A DNA stretch of 64,000 nt, taken from NCBI RefSeq assembly GCF_020229735.1, contig NZ_CP083455.1:176001-240000 (forward strand). The letters run 5' to 3'. Source of the DNA: Deinococcus taeanensis. Its GTDB lineage: Bacteria; Deinococcota; Deinococci; Deinococcales; Deinococcaceae. The position numbers and the translations under genes are program-made. This document shows positions 8,515 through 17,782 of this stretch, one piece after another. Numbering within the stretch: the first letter of the stretch is position 1; each line of letters opens with the position of its first letter. Below the pieces are notes generated by a model that saw only the letters and a list, made by a program, of their open reading frames with translations, did no database searches and was not told where the DNA came from.

Positions 8515-8976
8515 ATGAAAACCATCCTTGCCGCCACCATCCTTGGCACCCTGACCCTCAGCGCCTGCACCCTCGCCGGCAACCCCATCCAGAAAGACGT
8601 CACCGGGCAGCTCAGCGGCTTCAACGCCAACCAGAACCTCGGTCTCGCCATTGTCGGTTTCAACAACGGCCAGTACACCGCCGACGGCACCCAGAGCCAG
8701 GTGATCGACAAGTACCTCACCAACGGCTTCTCCCTTGACCTGCCCCGCAACGTCCCGTACGGCACGTACCGCGTCATCGTGTTCCGCGACGCGAACAACA
8801 ACAACCGCTACGACACCGGCGACACCGTCCTCAGCCGGGACAACGGCAAACGCCTCATCTACGCCCAGCGGGACAACCAGTTCGTGAGCGGCACCAAGGC
8901 CGGCTGGAACCTCGTGAACCCCGACGGAACCGTCCAGACCACCCTGCTGAACAACTACGACCTCACCGCGCAGTAA
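8515..8976 (+). CDS. Small secreted lipoprotein with EF-hand-like loop
   Basis: The protein has 153 aa and an N-terminal signal sequence ending in the lipobox LSAC (Cys18), so it is predicted to be lipid-anchored outside the cytoplasmic membrane. Near residue 100 the acidic loop DANNNNRYDTGD resembles calcium-binding EF-hand or dockerin loops. The start is well supported by GGAGGA 7 nt upstream. A TACGGT at 8466-8471 may be the -10 box. No family is recognised; a structural envelope role is a guess. Confidence 0.75.
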   Translation: MKTILAATILGTLTLSACTLAGNPIQKDVTGQLSGFNANQNLGLAIVGFNNGQYTADGTQSQVIDKYLTNGFSLDLPRNVPYGTYRVIVFRDANNNNRYDTGDTVLSRDNGKRLIYAQRDNQFVSGTKAGWNLVNPDGTVQTTLLNNYDLTAQ

Positions 8977-8985
8977 GACTGGGGC

Positions 8986-9017
8986 AAAAAGAGAGGGAGC
9001 TTCATAAGGCGCCCTCT
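8986..9017 (-). terminator. Terminator of the DUF1802 gene
   Basis: AGAGGG (8992-8997) pairs with CCCTCT (9012-9017), followed on the minus strand by CTTTTTG. It overlaps the stop codon of the DUF1802 gene and faces the end of the lipoprotein gene, so it may act in both directions. Confidence 0.55.
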
Positions 9018-9565
9018 TAGCTGTACATCAGGCTTTCCAGTTGCATTTGCCTCTTGAGCAGTTCGTCTTCCGGCACCACTGGCTCCCCTGGCTTCATCAG
9101 TACGTCACTTAAGGGAACCCAACTGACGCAGCCCAGCATGCCCGGCGTTTCCGGCAAGACCAACGGCTCCAGCAGCGGCCGTACTCTCAACAACAGAGCG
9201 TGTACCCACGGACGATTTCGGTATTTGAAGCGCCGCTCAATCGCCGGAGCTGTCAACGCCTGCAATGGCTCGAGCTGCAACGCTGTCTCCAGAGATTCCA
9301 CTCGGTGGACTGCCACGACTTCTGCCAATGCGGAGAACTGAATTACACCTGGCTCAGGATCATCGCGGAGAAGCTCGCGGTAGTTTGCCTGCAATTCATC
9401 AGGGTTCTGGTGAAGGAACGTCGGGTACAGGAGAAACGACCGGTGTTCGACCTCGAAGCCCTCATGGGTCTCCATGATTCCACCCTTGCGGACCAACAGC
9501 GACAGCTCTCCAGATGTAAGCAGGCGGGACTGTACATCCCATTCTTTCAGGGCACTCAGGCTCAT
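9017..9565 (-). CDS. DUF1802 family protein
   Basis: The 182-aa protein starts SALKEWDV and continues LLVRKGGI then FEVEHRSFLLYPTFLHQ, the hallmark start of DUF1802 proteins (family knowledge). Their function is unknown. There is no signal peptide or membrane segment, so it is cytosolic. The ATG at 9565 has TACCAT 7 nt upstream and no Shine-Dalgarno, suggesting a leaderless mRNA. It is monocistronic and bordered upstream by the IS3-family insertion at 9628, which lies only 50 bp beyond the -10 box, so the insertion may have replaced its upstream region. Confidence 0.8.
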   Translation of the reverse strand: MSLSALKEWDVQSRLLTSGELSLLVRKGGIMETHEGFEVEHRSFLLYPTFLHQNPDELQANYRELLRDDPEPGVIQFSALAEVVAVHRVESLETALQLEPLQALTAPAIERRFKYRNRPWVHALLLRVRPLLEPLVLPETPGMLGCVSWVPLSDVLMKPGEPVVPEDELLKRQMQLESLMYS

Positions 9566-9572
9566 GCCTCAG

Positions 9573-9578
9573 ATGGTA
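9573..9578 (-). promoter_or_regulatory. -10 element, probable leaderless mRNA (DUF1802)
   Basis: TACCAT on the minus strand, 7 nt before the ATG at 9565. Confidence 0.55.
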
Positions 9579-9679
9579 AGGCACTCTTACGGTCGCCTTC
9601 AGTTCTCACGCAGAGAAATTCTGAGGGTGACCCAGTTTTGCGCAGATGGAGATAAGCCTCGAAAATAGGGGGCACCATC

Positions 9680-9979
9680 ATGACGAACCGCAGAACGCAC
9701 AGCGCCGAGTTTAAGCGAGACGCTGTCCAACTCGCCCGAACCAGCGGCAACTTGACGGGCACGGCCCGCGACTTAGGCAGCAACGTCTCACTGCTGCGCA
9801 AATGGATCAATGCTGAGCAGGACAAGGGCGAGAGGGCCTTCCCCGGTCAGGGAAAGCAGAGCTTGACCCCAGAGCAGCAGGAGATTCAATGACTCCGCAA
9901 AGCGAACGAGATTGTGCGCCAGGAGAGAGAAATCCTAAAAAAAGCGGCGGCCTTCTTTGCCAGAGAGACCACACGCTGA
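9680..9979 (+). pseudogene. IS3-family orfA with a premature stop
   Basis: orfA encodes the helix-turn-helix protein (EFKRDAVQLARTSGNLTG, then LGSNVSLLRKWI), and would be 99 aa long. An in-frame TGA at 9890-9892 interrupts it after residue 70, between GAGATTCAA and CTCCGCAAA. Related orfA proteins read EIQRLRK here, so the change looks like CGA to TGA. The frame continues through the leucine-zipper-like segment (NEIVRQEREILKKA) to the true stop at 9977. The stop lies before the slippery run, so a normal OrfAB fusion transposase should not be made. Confidence 0.8.
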
Positions 9980-10839
9980 GGTACCAGTTCATCCACGATC
10001 ACCGGGAGCAGTACCGCCTGGACGTGATGTGCCGGGTGCTGGAGGTGGCGGTCCGTGGGTACCACAGTTGGCGAAGAAGGCCCATCTCCCAGCATCGACA
10101 GCAGGATGTGCTGCTCCAGCAGCACATCCAGAACTCTCATCAGCGGCGCAAGGGGCGATACGGTGCCCCACGCATTCACGCAGAGCTGCGCGCCGAAGGG
10201 GTCCAGGTCTCCTGGAAGCGCGTCGCGCGTCTGATGCGTGCCGGAGGTCTGCGGGCCAAGGGAAAACGCCGCTGGATCCGAACCACCGAGAGCGGTCATG
10301 CCTTCCCGGTCTGTCCGAACCTGCTCGACCGTCAGTTCGACGTTCAGCAGCCGAACCAGGTCTGGGCTTCCGACATCACCGATGTACCGACCAGAAAAGG
10401 CTGGCTGTCCCTGGCGGTCACCCTGGACCTGCACTTCCGCGCGGTGGTGGGTTACGCCATGGACGCTCAGATGCCCGCCATCCTCCCGCTGGCCGCCCTA
10501 CACATGGCAGCCCAGCGCCGTCGTCCCCCTACGGACCTCCTGCATCACCGCGATCAAGGGAGCCAGTACGCCAGTAAGCTTTTTCAAGCTGAACTCGCTC
10601 GCCGAGGAGCTAAAGGCAGTATGAGCCGGAAAGGCGAGTGCTGGGATAATGCTGTGGTAGAGAGCTTTTTCAGCTCCCTTTTCAGGGAGCTGTTCGAGGA
10701 AGTCATCGTTGATAACCGCACCGTTGCCTGTCAAGCCATCTTCGAGTACATTGAAATCTTCTCCAACCGTCAGCGCCGTCACTCCACCCTCGGGGACTTG
10801 ACGCCACTGGAGTTCGAACACCAAGCGACAGCCGCTTAA
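9889..10839 (+). CDS. IS3-family transposase orfB (DDE integrase domain)
   Basis: The frame encodes an HTH_21 segment (RRKGRYGAPRIHAEL) and an rve integrase core. Catalytic residues are visible as Asp in WASDITDV, Asp in HHRDQGSQY and Glu in CWDNAVVESFF, so the DDE triad is intact. Normally it is translated as an OrfAB fusion by -1 slippage on the A-run at 9937-9943. The ATG at 9889 overlaps the premature stop of orfA (ATGA), so independent initiation by coupling is conceivable but would give orfB alone. Confidence 0.85.
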   Translation: MTPQSERDCAPGERNPKKSGGLLCQRDHTLRYQFIHDHREQYRLDVMCRVLEVAVRGYHSWRRRPISQHRQQDVLLQQHIQNSHQRRKGRYGAPRIHAELRAEGVQVSWKRVARLMRAGGLRAKGKRRWIRTTESGHAFPVCPNLLDRQFDVQQPNQVWASDITDVPTRKGWLSLAVTLDLHFRAVVGYAMDAQMPAILPLAALHMAAQRRRPPTDLLHHRDQGSQYASKLFQAELARRGAKGSMSRKGECWDNAVVESFFSSLFRELFEEVIVDNRTVACQAIFEYIEIFSNRQRRHSTLGDLTPLEFEHQATAA

Positions 10840-10863
10840 CCTCAGCTACGCAAAAACGGGGCA

Positions 10864-11061
10864 GGCCCAGACCGCCCTACGCCCCTGAATTGAATCCCAT
10901 CGAACTGGTGTGGGCGTATGTGAAGCGCACTGTGTTGGGGAACTTCTGTGCCCGCTCGGTCTCGGTGCTGAAAGCGAAGCTTGTCGTTGCCTGGCAGCGG
11001 GTTCGGTACATCGACATGCCTCATCAGCTCATGCATGCGAATCTATGCGGCTATCAATAAA
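10864..11061 (+). pseudogene. IS630-family transposase, C-terminal remnant
   Basis: A 65-residue frame starts at the IS3 junction and reads PYAPELNPIELVW then YVKR, the DDE-domain signature of IS630 transposases, ending in TAA at 11059. The rest of the gene is missing: nothing on the left side of the IS3 element matches it. The IS3 insertion probably landed in this gene, followed by a deletion, or joined it by recombination. Confidence 0.75.
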
Positions 11062-11083
11062 CCCATGCCGCTTCATGTGACCT

Positions 11084-11116
11084 CCTATAAAGAAAGCCGC
11101 CCCTAAGGGGCGGCTC
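11084..11116 (-). terminator. Rho-independent terminator of the pilin locus
   Basis: A perfect 9-bp stem (11096-11104 with 11108-11116) with a 3-nt loop is followed on the minus strand by TTTCTTTAT. It lies just downstream of the pilin pseudogene. Confidence 0.75.
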
Positions 11117-11132
11117 TTCCTCTGAGCTATGA

Positions 11133-11515
11133 TCAGGGCGCGGTGCTGGTGCCGGCTTTGATTTCCTTGCTGTCGTAGGTGAAGGCCGTGCCGTTGACAT
11201 ATATGGTGTTCACAACGAAAACGTCGGTGTTGGTGGTGCCCGGGATGACGGCGCAGGTCGTTGCCTTCACAGAGGCAGGATCAGCAGTTTTGCCAGTAGT
11301 AGCGGCGCAAGTGGGGGCCGTAGGGGGAGCTTACCGGTGACGCTGTCATGGAGGGTTTCCACGCCGCTGACCATGCTGCGGATGTAGGACTGGGTGGCCG
11401 TGTCGTTCGCACGGTTGTTGGAGATCAGTATGGCGGCGAGGATCCCGATGATGGCGATAACGATGAGCAGCTCGATGAGAGTGAAGCCTTAGGGGCTGTT
11501 CTTCCTGGTGTTCTA
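11133..11515 (-). pseudogene. Type IV pilin-like gene, broken
   Basis: The minus strand encodes the type III signal/pilin helix GFTLIELLIVIAIIGILAA, followed by a plausible pilin body with two cysteines (TCAATTGK, TTCAVIPG) ending in TGA at 11133. It is disrupted three ways. A TAA at 11489-11491 sits directly before the processing-site Gly, where a Lys/Gln-type residue is usual. A TAG sits where a start might be (11513-11515). A frameshift lies near 11320, after the SVTGKLPL segment. The base composition is visibly less GC-rich than its neighbours. The intact gene would have encoded a secreted, PilD-processed pilus or DNA-uptake subunit. Confidence 0.75.
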
Positions 11516-11929
11516 CTGGGTCGACTCGCCGGTTAAAGAATAGATGGGACCGGTGAATCTGGGAAGTGCAGGGCCTAGTTGGCTCTTGCCCCCCTGGCTT
11601 ATGGACATGGTAAGCCCGCATTCCTCACAGGACCTTTACGGAATCGGTCATTGTGGAACATTTGTTTTTGCGTGTGCTGGGGCGGAAAAACCCGTCTAGG
11701 ACTGCAGATGCTTTCACGCAGGTCCTGTGCTCGGGTTTGTAAGAGTTGCATTCCTGGGTCTGTGCAGGCTGGGCGGTGGTATGCTGCTGGGCAGTTCAGC
11801 CGGAGCCTTGCGGGTCCGGCGAATGGGATGACCTGCGGGGCGTCCCCATTTCATTTTTGTCGTCATGTGCAGTTCCGCGGCCACCTGAGGGCTTAGCGTG
11901 ACGCGCCGTGGCGGAAGAGAGGCTCGATT
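11516..11929. other. Intergenic region between the pilin pseudogene and dnaB
   Basis: This 414-bp stretch is AT-richer than average and has no supported gene. A TATGCT at 11780-11785 could be a -10 box for dnaB, with no good -35 partner. The mRNA leader would then be about 140 nt. Confidence 0.4.
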
Positions 11930-13275
<1,346 letters not shown>

Positions 13276-13276
<1 letters not shown>

Positions 13277-13953
13277 TGGCGGAAGATCAGGCGAAGGCGG
13301 CAGGTCAGGCGGGCGGGCAGCGGCGGCGGCGCCGGCGCCGGGGGGGCGGTACGGCGCAGGCCCGGCCGGGTCAGGTGACGAGCACGACGGCCACGCCGAT
13401 TCCGGCGGCGCCCAGCAAGCGCGGGCAGAAGCGGCCGCTGGCCGACCCGCGGATTGGCGTGGGCTGCATCGTGCTGCGTGGGGACGAGATTCTGCTGGTG
13501 CGTGAGCGGGGCCGCTGGTCGCTGCCGAAAGGTGGTCTGGAGGCCGGGGAGCTCGTGCAGGACGGCGCGCGGCGTGAGACGTTCGAGGAGACGGGGCTGG
13601 TCGTGGAGTTGCGGGACCTGGCGTTCATCGTGGAGTTTCAGGCGGTGACGTGGGGGCATCACCTGCAGTTCTTCTACACGGGCCGTGAGGTGGGCGGGAA
13701 GCTCGAGCCGCGGGACCCGGACCGGGATGTTCAGGAGGCGCGGTTCGTGCCGATCCGGCAGTTGCGGGAGTTCATCCGGTTCCGGCCGAGGCTTGTGGCG
13801 CTGGAAACGTGGTTGCGGGAGCGCCGGCCCCGGCACTTCGTGTTCAACCTGGATAAGGAGCCGGCGATGTTGCGCAAGCGGCGCCGGGTGGGGGAGCCAG
13901 CGGCAGCGGTGCGCGGGGCCGAGCCGGAGTTCACGGACGAACCGGATTTATAG
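13276..13953 (+). CDS. Nudix hydrolase with basic N-terminal tail
   Basis: The protein has 225 aa. The Nudix box GGLEAGELVQDGARRETFEE continues with TGL, matching GX5EX7REUXEEXGU. Such enzymes hydrolyse nucleoside diphosphate derivatives. The first 55 residues are Gln/Arg/Gly-rich with a run of seven arginines, which could bind nucleic acid or polyphosphate (inference). The C-terminus is an extra 60-residue tail. It is coupled to dnaB by TAATG, an unusual pairing that may hint at nucleotide-pool cleaning or regulation at replication. Confidence 0.85.
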
Positions 13954-14105
13954 GACTTGGCGTGAGGTAAGGGCGCGGTAGGAGGGTTGAGGCCGGTCGG
14001 CGCTGGTCTCGCGGGAGGAACCGGGCGAGAGGGGCGGGTGTTCAGTCTCTTTCGCCTTGGCCTGACGGAATTGCCTTTGGGCATATTTGTCCTAAGTTGA
14101 TCTGC

Positions 14106-14111
14106 TATAGT
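14106..14111 (+). promoter_or_regulatory. -10 element, probable leaderless mRNA (zinc-ribbon protein)
   Basis: TATAGT, 6 nt before the ATG at 14118. The preceding 13954-14105 holds no supported gene. Confidence 0.55.
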
Positions 14112-14117
14112 CGTAAT

Positions 14118-14324
14118 ATGAAGCGACTGTTCCGCCAGGAGGCCGATCCACTGCCCGCCAGCGGGCGCGGTTACCAGCACGTCTGCCCGCACTGCCGCCA
14201 GCCCATGACCCTGCACGACCTGCGCGACGGCGATCAGGCCTACTGGTGCCATCCGTGCGGGCACGGTCACCGCGCCGGTGATCCACCGGCCGAAGCCCTG
14301 AAACCCCTGCCGAACGCCGGATAA
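14118..14324 (+). CDS. Small zinc-ribbon protein
   Basis: The protein has 68 aa. Two CxxC knuckles (CPHC and CHPC), 24 residues apart, predict one structural zinc. The function is unknown; small zinc ribbons often bind nucleic acids or act as subunits. There is no signal peptide or membrane segment. The ATG at 14118 has TATAGT 6 nt upstream. The next gene starts 30 nt after the stop but has its own -10 element, so the two may be separate transcripts. Confidence 0.7.
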   Translation: MKRLFRQEADPLPASGRGYQHVCPHCRQPMTLHDLRDGDQAYWCHPCGHGHRAGDPPAEALKPLPNAG

Positions 14325-14341
14325 TCCCGCGCCCGCTTCGG

Positions 14342-14347
14342 TATGCT
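14342..14347 (+). promoter_or_regulatory. -10 element, probable leaderless mRNA (SDR-like protein and nrdR)
   Basis: TATGCT, 7 nt before the ATG at 14355. Confidence 0.55.
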
Positions 14348-14354
14348 GGACCCT

Positions 14355-15083
14355 ATGACCCAGCACCCGCCCCTCACCGCGGCCTCCTCGCACCCCACAA
14401 CCCGTGAGGTGCTGGTGGGGCAGGTGATCGCCGTGACCGGCGCGGACCAGGGGTACGGCCGGACCATCAGCGCCGCTCTGGCCCGCGCCGGCGCCAGCGT
14501 CGTCCTGATCGGCAACAACAGTGAAACCCTAGCCGCCGCCGCCAGCCAGATGGAGCAGGCCGGCGGGAACACCATTCCCATCAAGGCGGACGTGGGCGTG
14601 CCCCTGGACTGGCTGAGCGCCCAGACGCGCATCCTTGACATCTTCGGTTCACTGCACGGCATCGTACACCTCGCTGACAAACGCGCGCACACCGAGTTCA
14701 CCATGCTCAGCGAGAACGAGTGGATGGAACTCTTCAACTGCAACGTGAAAAGCAGCGTGGCCATTGCGCAGATCATCCGCCGGCGCCTGCCGGGCACGTG
14801 GCTCACGATCATCGGCCCGCATACCGACGAACGGGGCCTGCACGTGCATCCGCAACGCGGCGCCATTCAGGGCCTCGTGGAGCACGCCCACCGGGAGGAA
14901 CTGCGGCTGAACCTGCTGCTGCCCACCCGCGCCAGCAGCGGCGACGAGGCGCTGGACCGGCCAGTCACGAATGCCGTGCTGTCACTCGCATCCCCCGGCA
15001 TGGCTTCCCTGCGCGGCAACGTGATCGAGGTGCCCCTGCCGCCCATTCCGAAACTGCGCGTGCATGAGGTACCGTTCCTGTGA
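14355..15083 (+). CDS. SDR-fold protein lacking the usual catalytic residues
   Basis: The 242-aa protein has the SDR Rossmann start VIAVTGADQGYG (TGxxxGxG), so it should bind NAD(P). The classic catalytic Ser and YxxxK pair are not seen. The expected Ser strand reads LTIIGPHT, and the helix after it reads HPQRGAIQGL, with no Tyr four residues before the Arg that replaces Lys. It may therefore be a regulator or structural relative. An in-frame ATG at 14343 overlaps the -10 box, so 14355 is preferred. Its stop overlaps the nrdR GTG (GTGA), so nrdR is translationally coupled to it. Confidence 0.75.
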   Translation: MTQHPPLTAASSHPTTREVLVGQVIAVTGADQGYGRTISAALARAGASVVLIGNNSETLAAAASQMEQAGGNTIPIKADVGVPLDWLSAQTRILDIFGSLHGIVHLADKRAHTEFTMLSENEWMELFNCNVKSSVAIAQIIRRRLPGTWLTIIGPHTDERGLHVHPQRGAIQGLVEHAHREELRLNLLLPTRASSGDEALDRPVTNAVLSLASPGMASLRGNVIEVPLPPIPKLRVHEVPFL

Positions 15084-15526
15084 GATGCCCCTACTGCTCG
15101 GCGCCGGACAGCAAGGTCGTGAACTCCCGGCCCAGCGACGATGGAGCCAGCATCCGGCGGCGCCGGGAGTGCCTGAACTGCGCGCGGCGCTTCACGACCT
15201 ATGAGCGCGCCCAGCTGGAGCCGCTGATGGTCGTCAAGCGCAGCGGGCCGCGCGAGGCGTTCAATCCGGACAAACTGCTGCGCGGACTGGTCCTGGCCAC
15301 CGAGAAACGCCCCGTGGACCAGGACCTGCTGCGCGCCTTCGCGTACGGCTTCGAGGACGAGGTGCAGACCAGCGAGATTCCCAGTGAGGAGATCGGGCGG
15401 CGCGCCATGACCTTCCTGCGCCCACTGGATGACGTGGCATACATCCGGTTTGCGAGCGTGTACCGTGATTTCGACAGCCTCGAGCGGTTCATCGAGGAGA
15501 TCCGCGGCCTGAAAGACGAGCAGTAG
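15080..15526 (+). CDS. nrdR: Transcriptional repressor NrdR
   Basis: This 148-aa protein represses ribonucleotide reductase genes in response to bound ATP/dATP. The N-terminal zinc ribbon has CPYC and CLNC. RRRRECLNCARRFTTYER is the conserved NrdR segment. The ATP-cone domain begins LMVVKRSGPREAFNPDKL, and the C-terminal VAYIRFASVYRDF is diagnostic. The GTG at 15080 overlaps the SDR stop. The expected target nrdJ lies at 3344-6331 with two matching operator candidates at 6481-6528. Confidence 0.97.
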   Translation: MRCPYCSAPDSKVVNSRPSDDGASIRRRRECLNCARRFTTYERAQLEPLMVVKRSGPREAFNPDKLLRGLVLATEKRPVDQDLLRAFAYGFEDEVQTSEIPSEEIGRRAMTFLRPLDDVAYIRFASVYRDFDSLERFIEEIRGLKDEQ

Positions 15527-15533
15527 CGGATGC

Positions 15534-15554
15534 ACATGCCCCAGGAGGGCATGT
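15534..15554 (+). terminator. Hairpin after nrdR
   Basis: ACATGCCC (15534-15541) pairs with GGGCATGT (15547-15554) around a 5-nt loop, just after the nrdR stop. The tail TCCCTG is a weak U-tract, so termination efficiency is uncertain. Confidence 0.45.
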
Positions 15555-15832
15555 TCCCTGCGGGGTGTACCTCGCGTAGCCGTGCCGCGCGCACCCGGTC
15601 GCCTGGAAGTCCCAGCGGCTCAGTTTCGCCTGGCAGGGAGCTGTCTAGCCTCACCGCGTCGGACACGAGGTGCCCAACCGATCTGGCCCACGTTCACGCT
15701 GGCTGAACGCGGCCAGAGCGGAACTCATGGGATTACTGGCCGCCTCGTCCGGGTGCGTCTCGATGTTGCAGGTCAGTCCTGGGCCACTGGCTGTGAGTCT
15801 GGTCAGTGGAGCACACGCTGGGCACAGCGAAC
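15555..15832. other. Intergenic region between nrdR and livM
   Basis: I see no supported gene, RNA or repeat in this stretch; the genes on both sides end towards it. Confidence 0.5.
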
Positions 15833-15853
15833 GCCCCCGCGCAGGGCGGGGGC
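15833..15853 (-). terminator. Terminator of the liv operon
   Basis: GCCCCCGC (15833-15840) pairs with GCGGGGGC (15846-15853), followed on the minus strand by GTTCGCT. It lies 21 nt beyond the livM stop. Confidence 0.55.
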
Positions 15854-15874
15854 AGCGGGAGAGATTGCGGTGGA

Positions 15875-16831
15875 TTACCGGCGGCGTAACCAGTGCTGAA
15901 CGGTGCCCACCACGCCCCGGCGGAAGAACAGCACCACCAGCACGAACACCAGCCCCGTCATGATGCCCACGGGGAAGTTCGCGGTGGTCAGCACGTCGCG
16001 CAGCAGCAGCACCAGGCCCGCGCCGATCACGGGGCCGAACAGCGTTGTGGTGCCGCCCAGGAGCGTCATCATGACCACCTCACCCGACGTGCGCCAGTTC
16101 ACGACCTCCAGGCTCACGACGCCGTGCCCGAAGGTGTACATGCTGCCCGCCAGGCCGGCCAGCGTGGCGCTGATCAGGAACGCTGTGAACTTGAAACGGA
16201 AGGGGTTGTACCCGACGCTCTGCGCGCGGTTCTCGCTGTCGCGCACGGCCTGTTGCGCCTGGCCGAAGGGACTGCGCACCGTGCGGTACGCCACGGCGAA
16301 CCCCAGTGCGAACAGCGCGAGGCACACGTAGTACCGCACCTGCGCGTTGCTGAAGTCCAGCCCCAACACGCTGGGACGCGCGAAGCCCTGCAGGCCGTTC
16401 TCGCCGCCGGTGAGGTCCGTCCATTGCAGGGCCAGGAACGACACCATCTGCGCGAAGGCCAGCGTGATCATGCTGAAGTAGATGCCGCTGGAGCGCACGC
16501 TGAGGAACGCGACCGGCACCGCCAGCGCCAGTGCACCCAGCGTGCCGCCGGCCAGGGCGACCGGGACACTCTGCCCGTGCCCCAGCAGGAACGCCGTGAG
16601 GTACGCGCTTGTGCCCCAGAAGGCCGCGTGACCGAATGACAGCAGGCCGCTGAAGCCGAACAGCAGGTCGAACGCCACGGCGAACAGACCCCACGCCAGA
16701 ATGTCCAGGGCCAGCACCGGGTAGATCAGGTGTGGCAGGACGAGCAGCAGCACACCCAGGCCGATCAGCCACGCGGCGCGGACGGTCCGCTGCGGGTCAC
16801 GCCGCGCGGTGGGGGTGACTGCGGCGCTCAC
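15875..16831 (-). CDS. livM: Branched-chain amino acid ABC transporter permease LivM
   Basis: This 318-aa membrane protein has about eight to ten hydrophobic segments. The LivM motifs FGFSGLLSFGHAAFWG and SVRSSGIYFSMITLAFAQ are present, and WRTSGEVVMMTLLGG matches the coupling region. It forms the membrane pore with LivH. The GTG start at 16831 overlaps the livH stop as GTGA. It is the last gene of the operon livG-livF-livJ-livH-livM. Confidence 0.93.
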   Translation of the reverse strand: MSAAVTPTARRDPQRTVRAAWLIGLGVLLLVLPHLIYPVLALDILAWGLFAVAFDLLFGFSGLLSFGHAAFWGTSAYLTAFLLGHGQSVPVALAGGTLGALALAVPVAFLSVRSSGIYFSMITLAFAQMVSFLALQWTDLTGGENGLQGFARPSVLGLDFSNAQVRYYVCLALFALGFAVAYRTVRSPFGQAQQAVRDSENRAQSVGYNPFRFKFTAFLISATLAGLAGSMYTFGHGVVSLEVVNWRTSGEVVMMTLLGGTTTLFGPVIGAGLVLLLRDVLTTANFPVGIMTGLVFVLVVLFFRRGVVGTVQHWLRRR

Positions 16832-17718
16832 CGCGCCCCCTCAGGCAGCCCGAACAGCCCGCTGGGGCGCACCAGCAGCACCAGGGCCATCAGGATGAAC
16901 ACCAGCGTGTTCGCGATGGGCGGGTACACGGCCGCGCCCACTGCGGCCAGCACGCCGACCGCGAACCCGGTGATGACGGAGCCCAGAATGCTGCCCATGC
17001 CGCCGATCACGACGACCGCGAAGGTCGTGATGATCAGCTCGGCGCCCATGTACGGTTCCACGGAGTAGATCGGCGCGGCCAGCACGCCGGCCAGTCCGGC
17101 CAGGGCCACGCCCACGCCGAACACCCCGGTCACCCAGCGGCTCACGTCAATGCCGAACGCGCGCGTCACGACCGGGTTCTCCGTGCTGGCGCGGATGATG
17201 GACCCCACGCGGGTCTTCTCGATCACGAACCATGTCACGAGGCACACCACCAGCGACAGCGCAATCACGAACAGCCGGTATTTCGGGAACACCACGAACC
17301 CGAGGTTCACCACGCCGGAGAGGGCTTCGGGCGGGGAGTACGGCGCGCTGGACACCGCGAACCGGCCCAGCATCACCTGCTTGACGAGGTCCTGCGTGAG
17401 CAGCGTCAGGCCGAAGGTGAGCAGCAGGTTGTAACTGGGCTCCAGGCCGTACAGCCGGGACAGCAGCCCGCGTTCCAGCAGCATGCCGACTCCCCCCACG
17501 AGCAGCGGCGCCAGCAGCAGCGACGGCCAGAACCCCAGCCCGAACAGCTGCCCGAGCGCGAACGCCGTGAACGCGCCCAGCATGTACAGCGCGCCGTGCA
17601 TGAAGTTCACGATGCGAAGCATGCCGAAAATCACCGCGAGTCCCAGTGACAGCAGCGCGTAGAATGCGCCGTTCACGAGGCCGTTGAACACCTGAATCAG
17701 GAGCAGTTGCGTGTTCAT
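16828..17718 (-). CDS. livH: Branched-chain amino acid ABC transporter permease LivH
   Basis: This 296-aa membrane protein begins LIQVFNGLVNGAFYALLSLGLAVIFGMLRIVNF, described here by its motifs NGAFYALLSLGLA and RIVNFMHGALYMLGA, which are typical of LivH. It partners with LivM in the inner membrane. The ATG at 17718 lies 64 nt after the binding-protein stop. Its stop overlaps livM by 4 nt. Confidence 0.93.
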   Translation of the reverse strand: MNTQLLLIQVFNGLVNGAFYALLSLGLAVIFGMLRIVNFMHGALYMLGAFTAFALGQLFGLGFWPSLLLAPLLVGGVGMLLERGLLSRLYGLEPSYNLLLTFGLTLLTQDLVKQVMLGRFAVSSAPYSPPEALSGVVNLGFVVFPKYRLFVIALSLVVCLVTWFVIEKTRVGSIIRASTENPVVTRAFGIDVSRWVTGVFGVGVALAGLAGVLAAPIYSVEPYMGAELIITTFAVVVIGGMGSILGSVITGFAVGVLAAVGAAVYPPIANTLVFILMALVLLVRPSGLFGLPEGAR

Positions 17719-17782
17719 GAAGGTCCGTCCGGGGAGAGGCCCGGGCCCGCCGCCGCCGGGGCGCGGCGCAGCCCGGTCAGGA

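Larger units (their letters stand above)
9628..10863 (+). mobile_element. IS3-family insertion sequence (about 1.24 kb)
   Basis: The ends form an imperfect inverted repeat: 23 of 33 positions match between 9628 onward (TGACCCAGTTTTGCGCAG) and the complement of the right end at 10863 (TGCCCCGTTTTTGCGTAG). It carries orfA and orfB in the usual IS3 arrangement, with orfB in the -1 frame and an A7G slippery run at 9937-9944. No matching target duplication is visible (GGG left, GGC right). The right end abuts the remnant of an IS630-family transposase. orfA carries a nonsense codon, so the copy is probably inactive. Confidence 0.85.
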
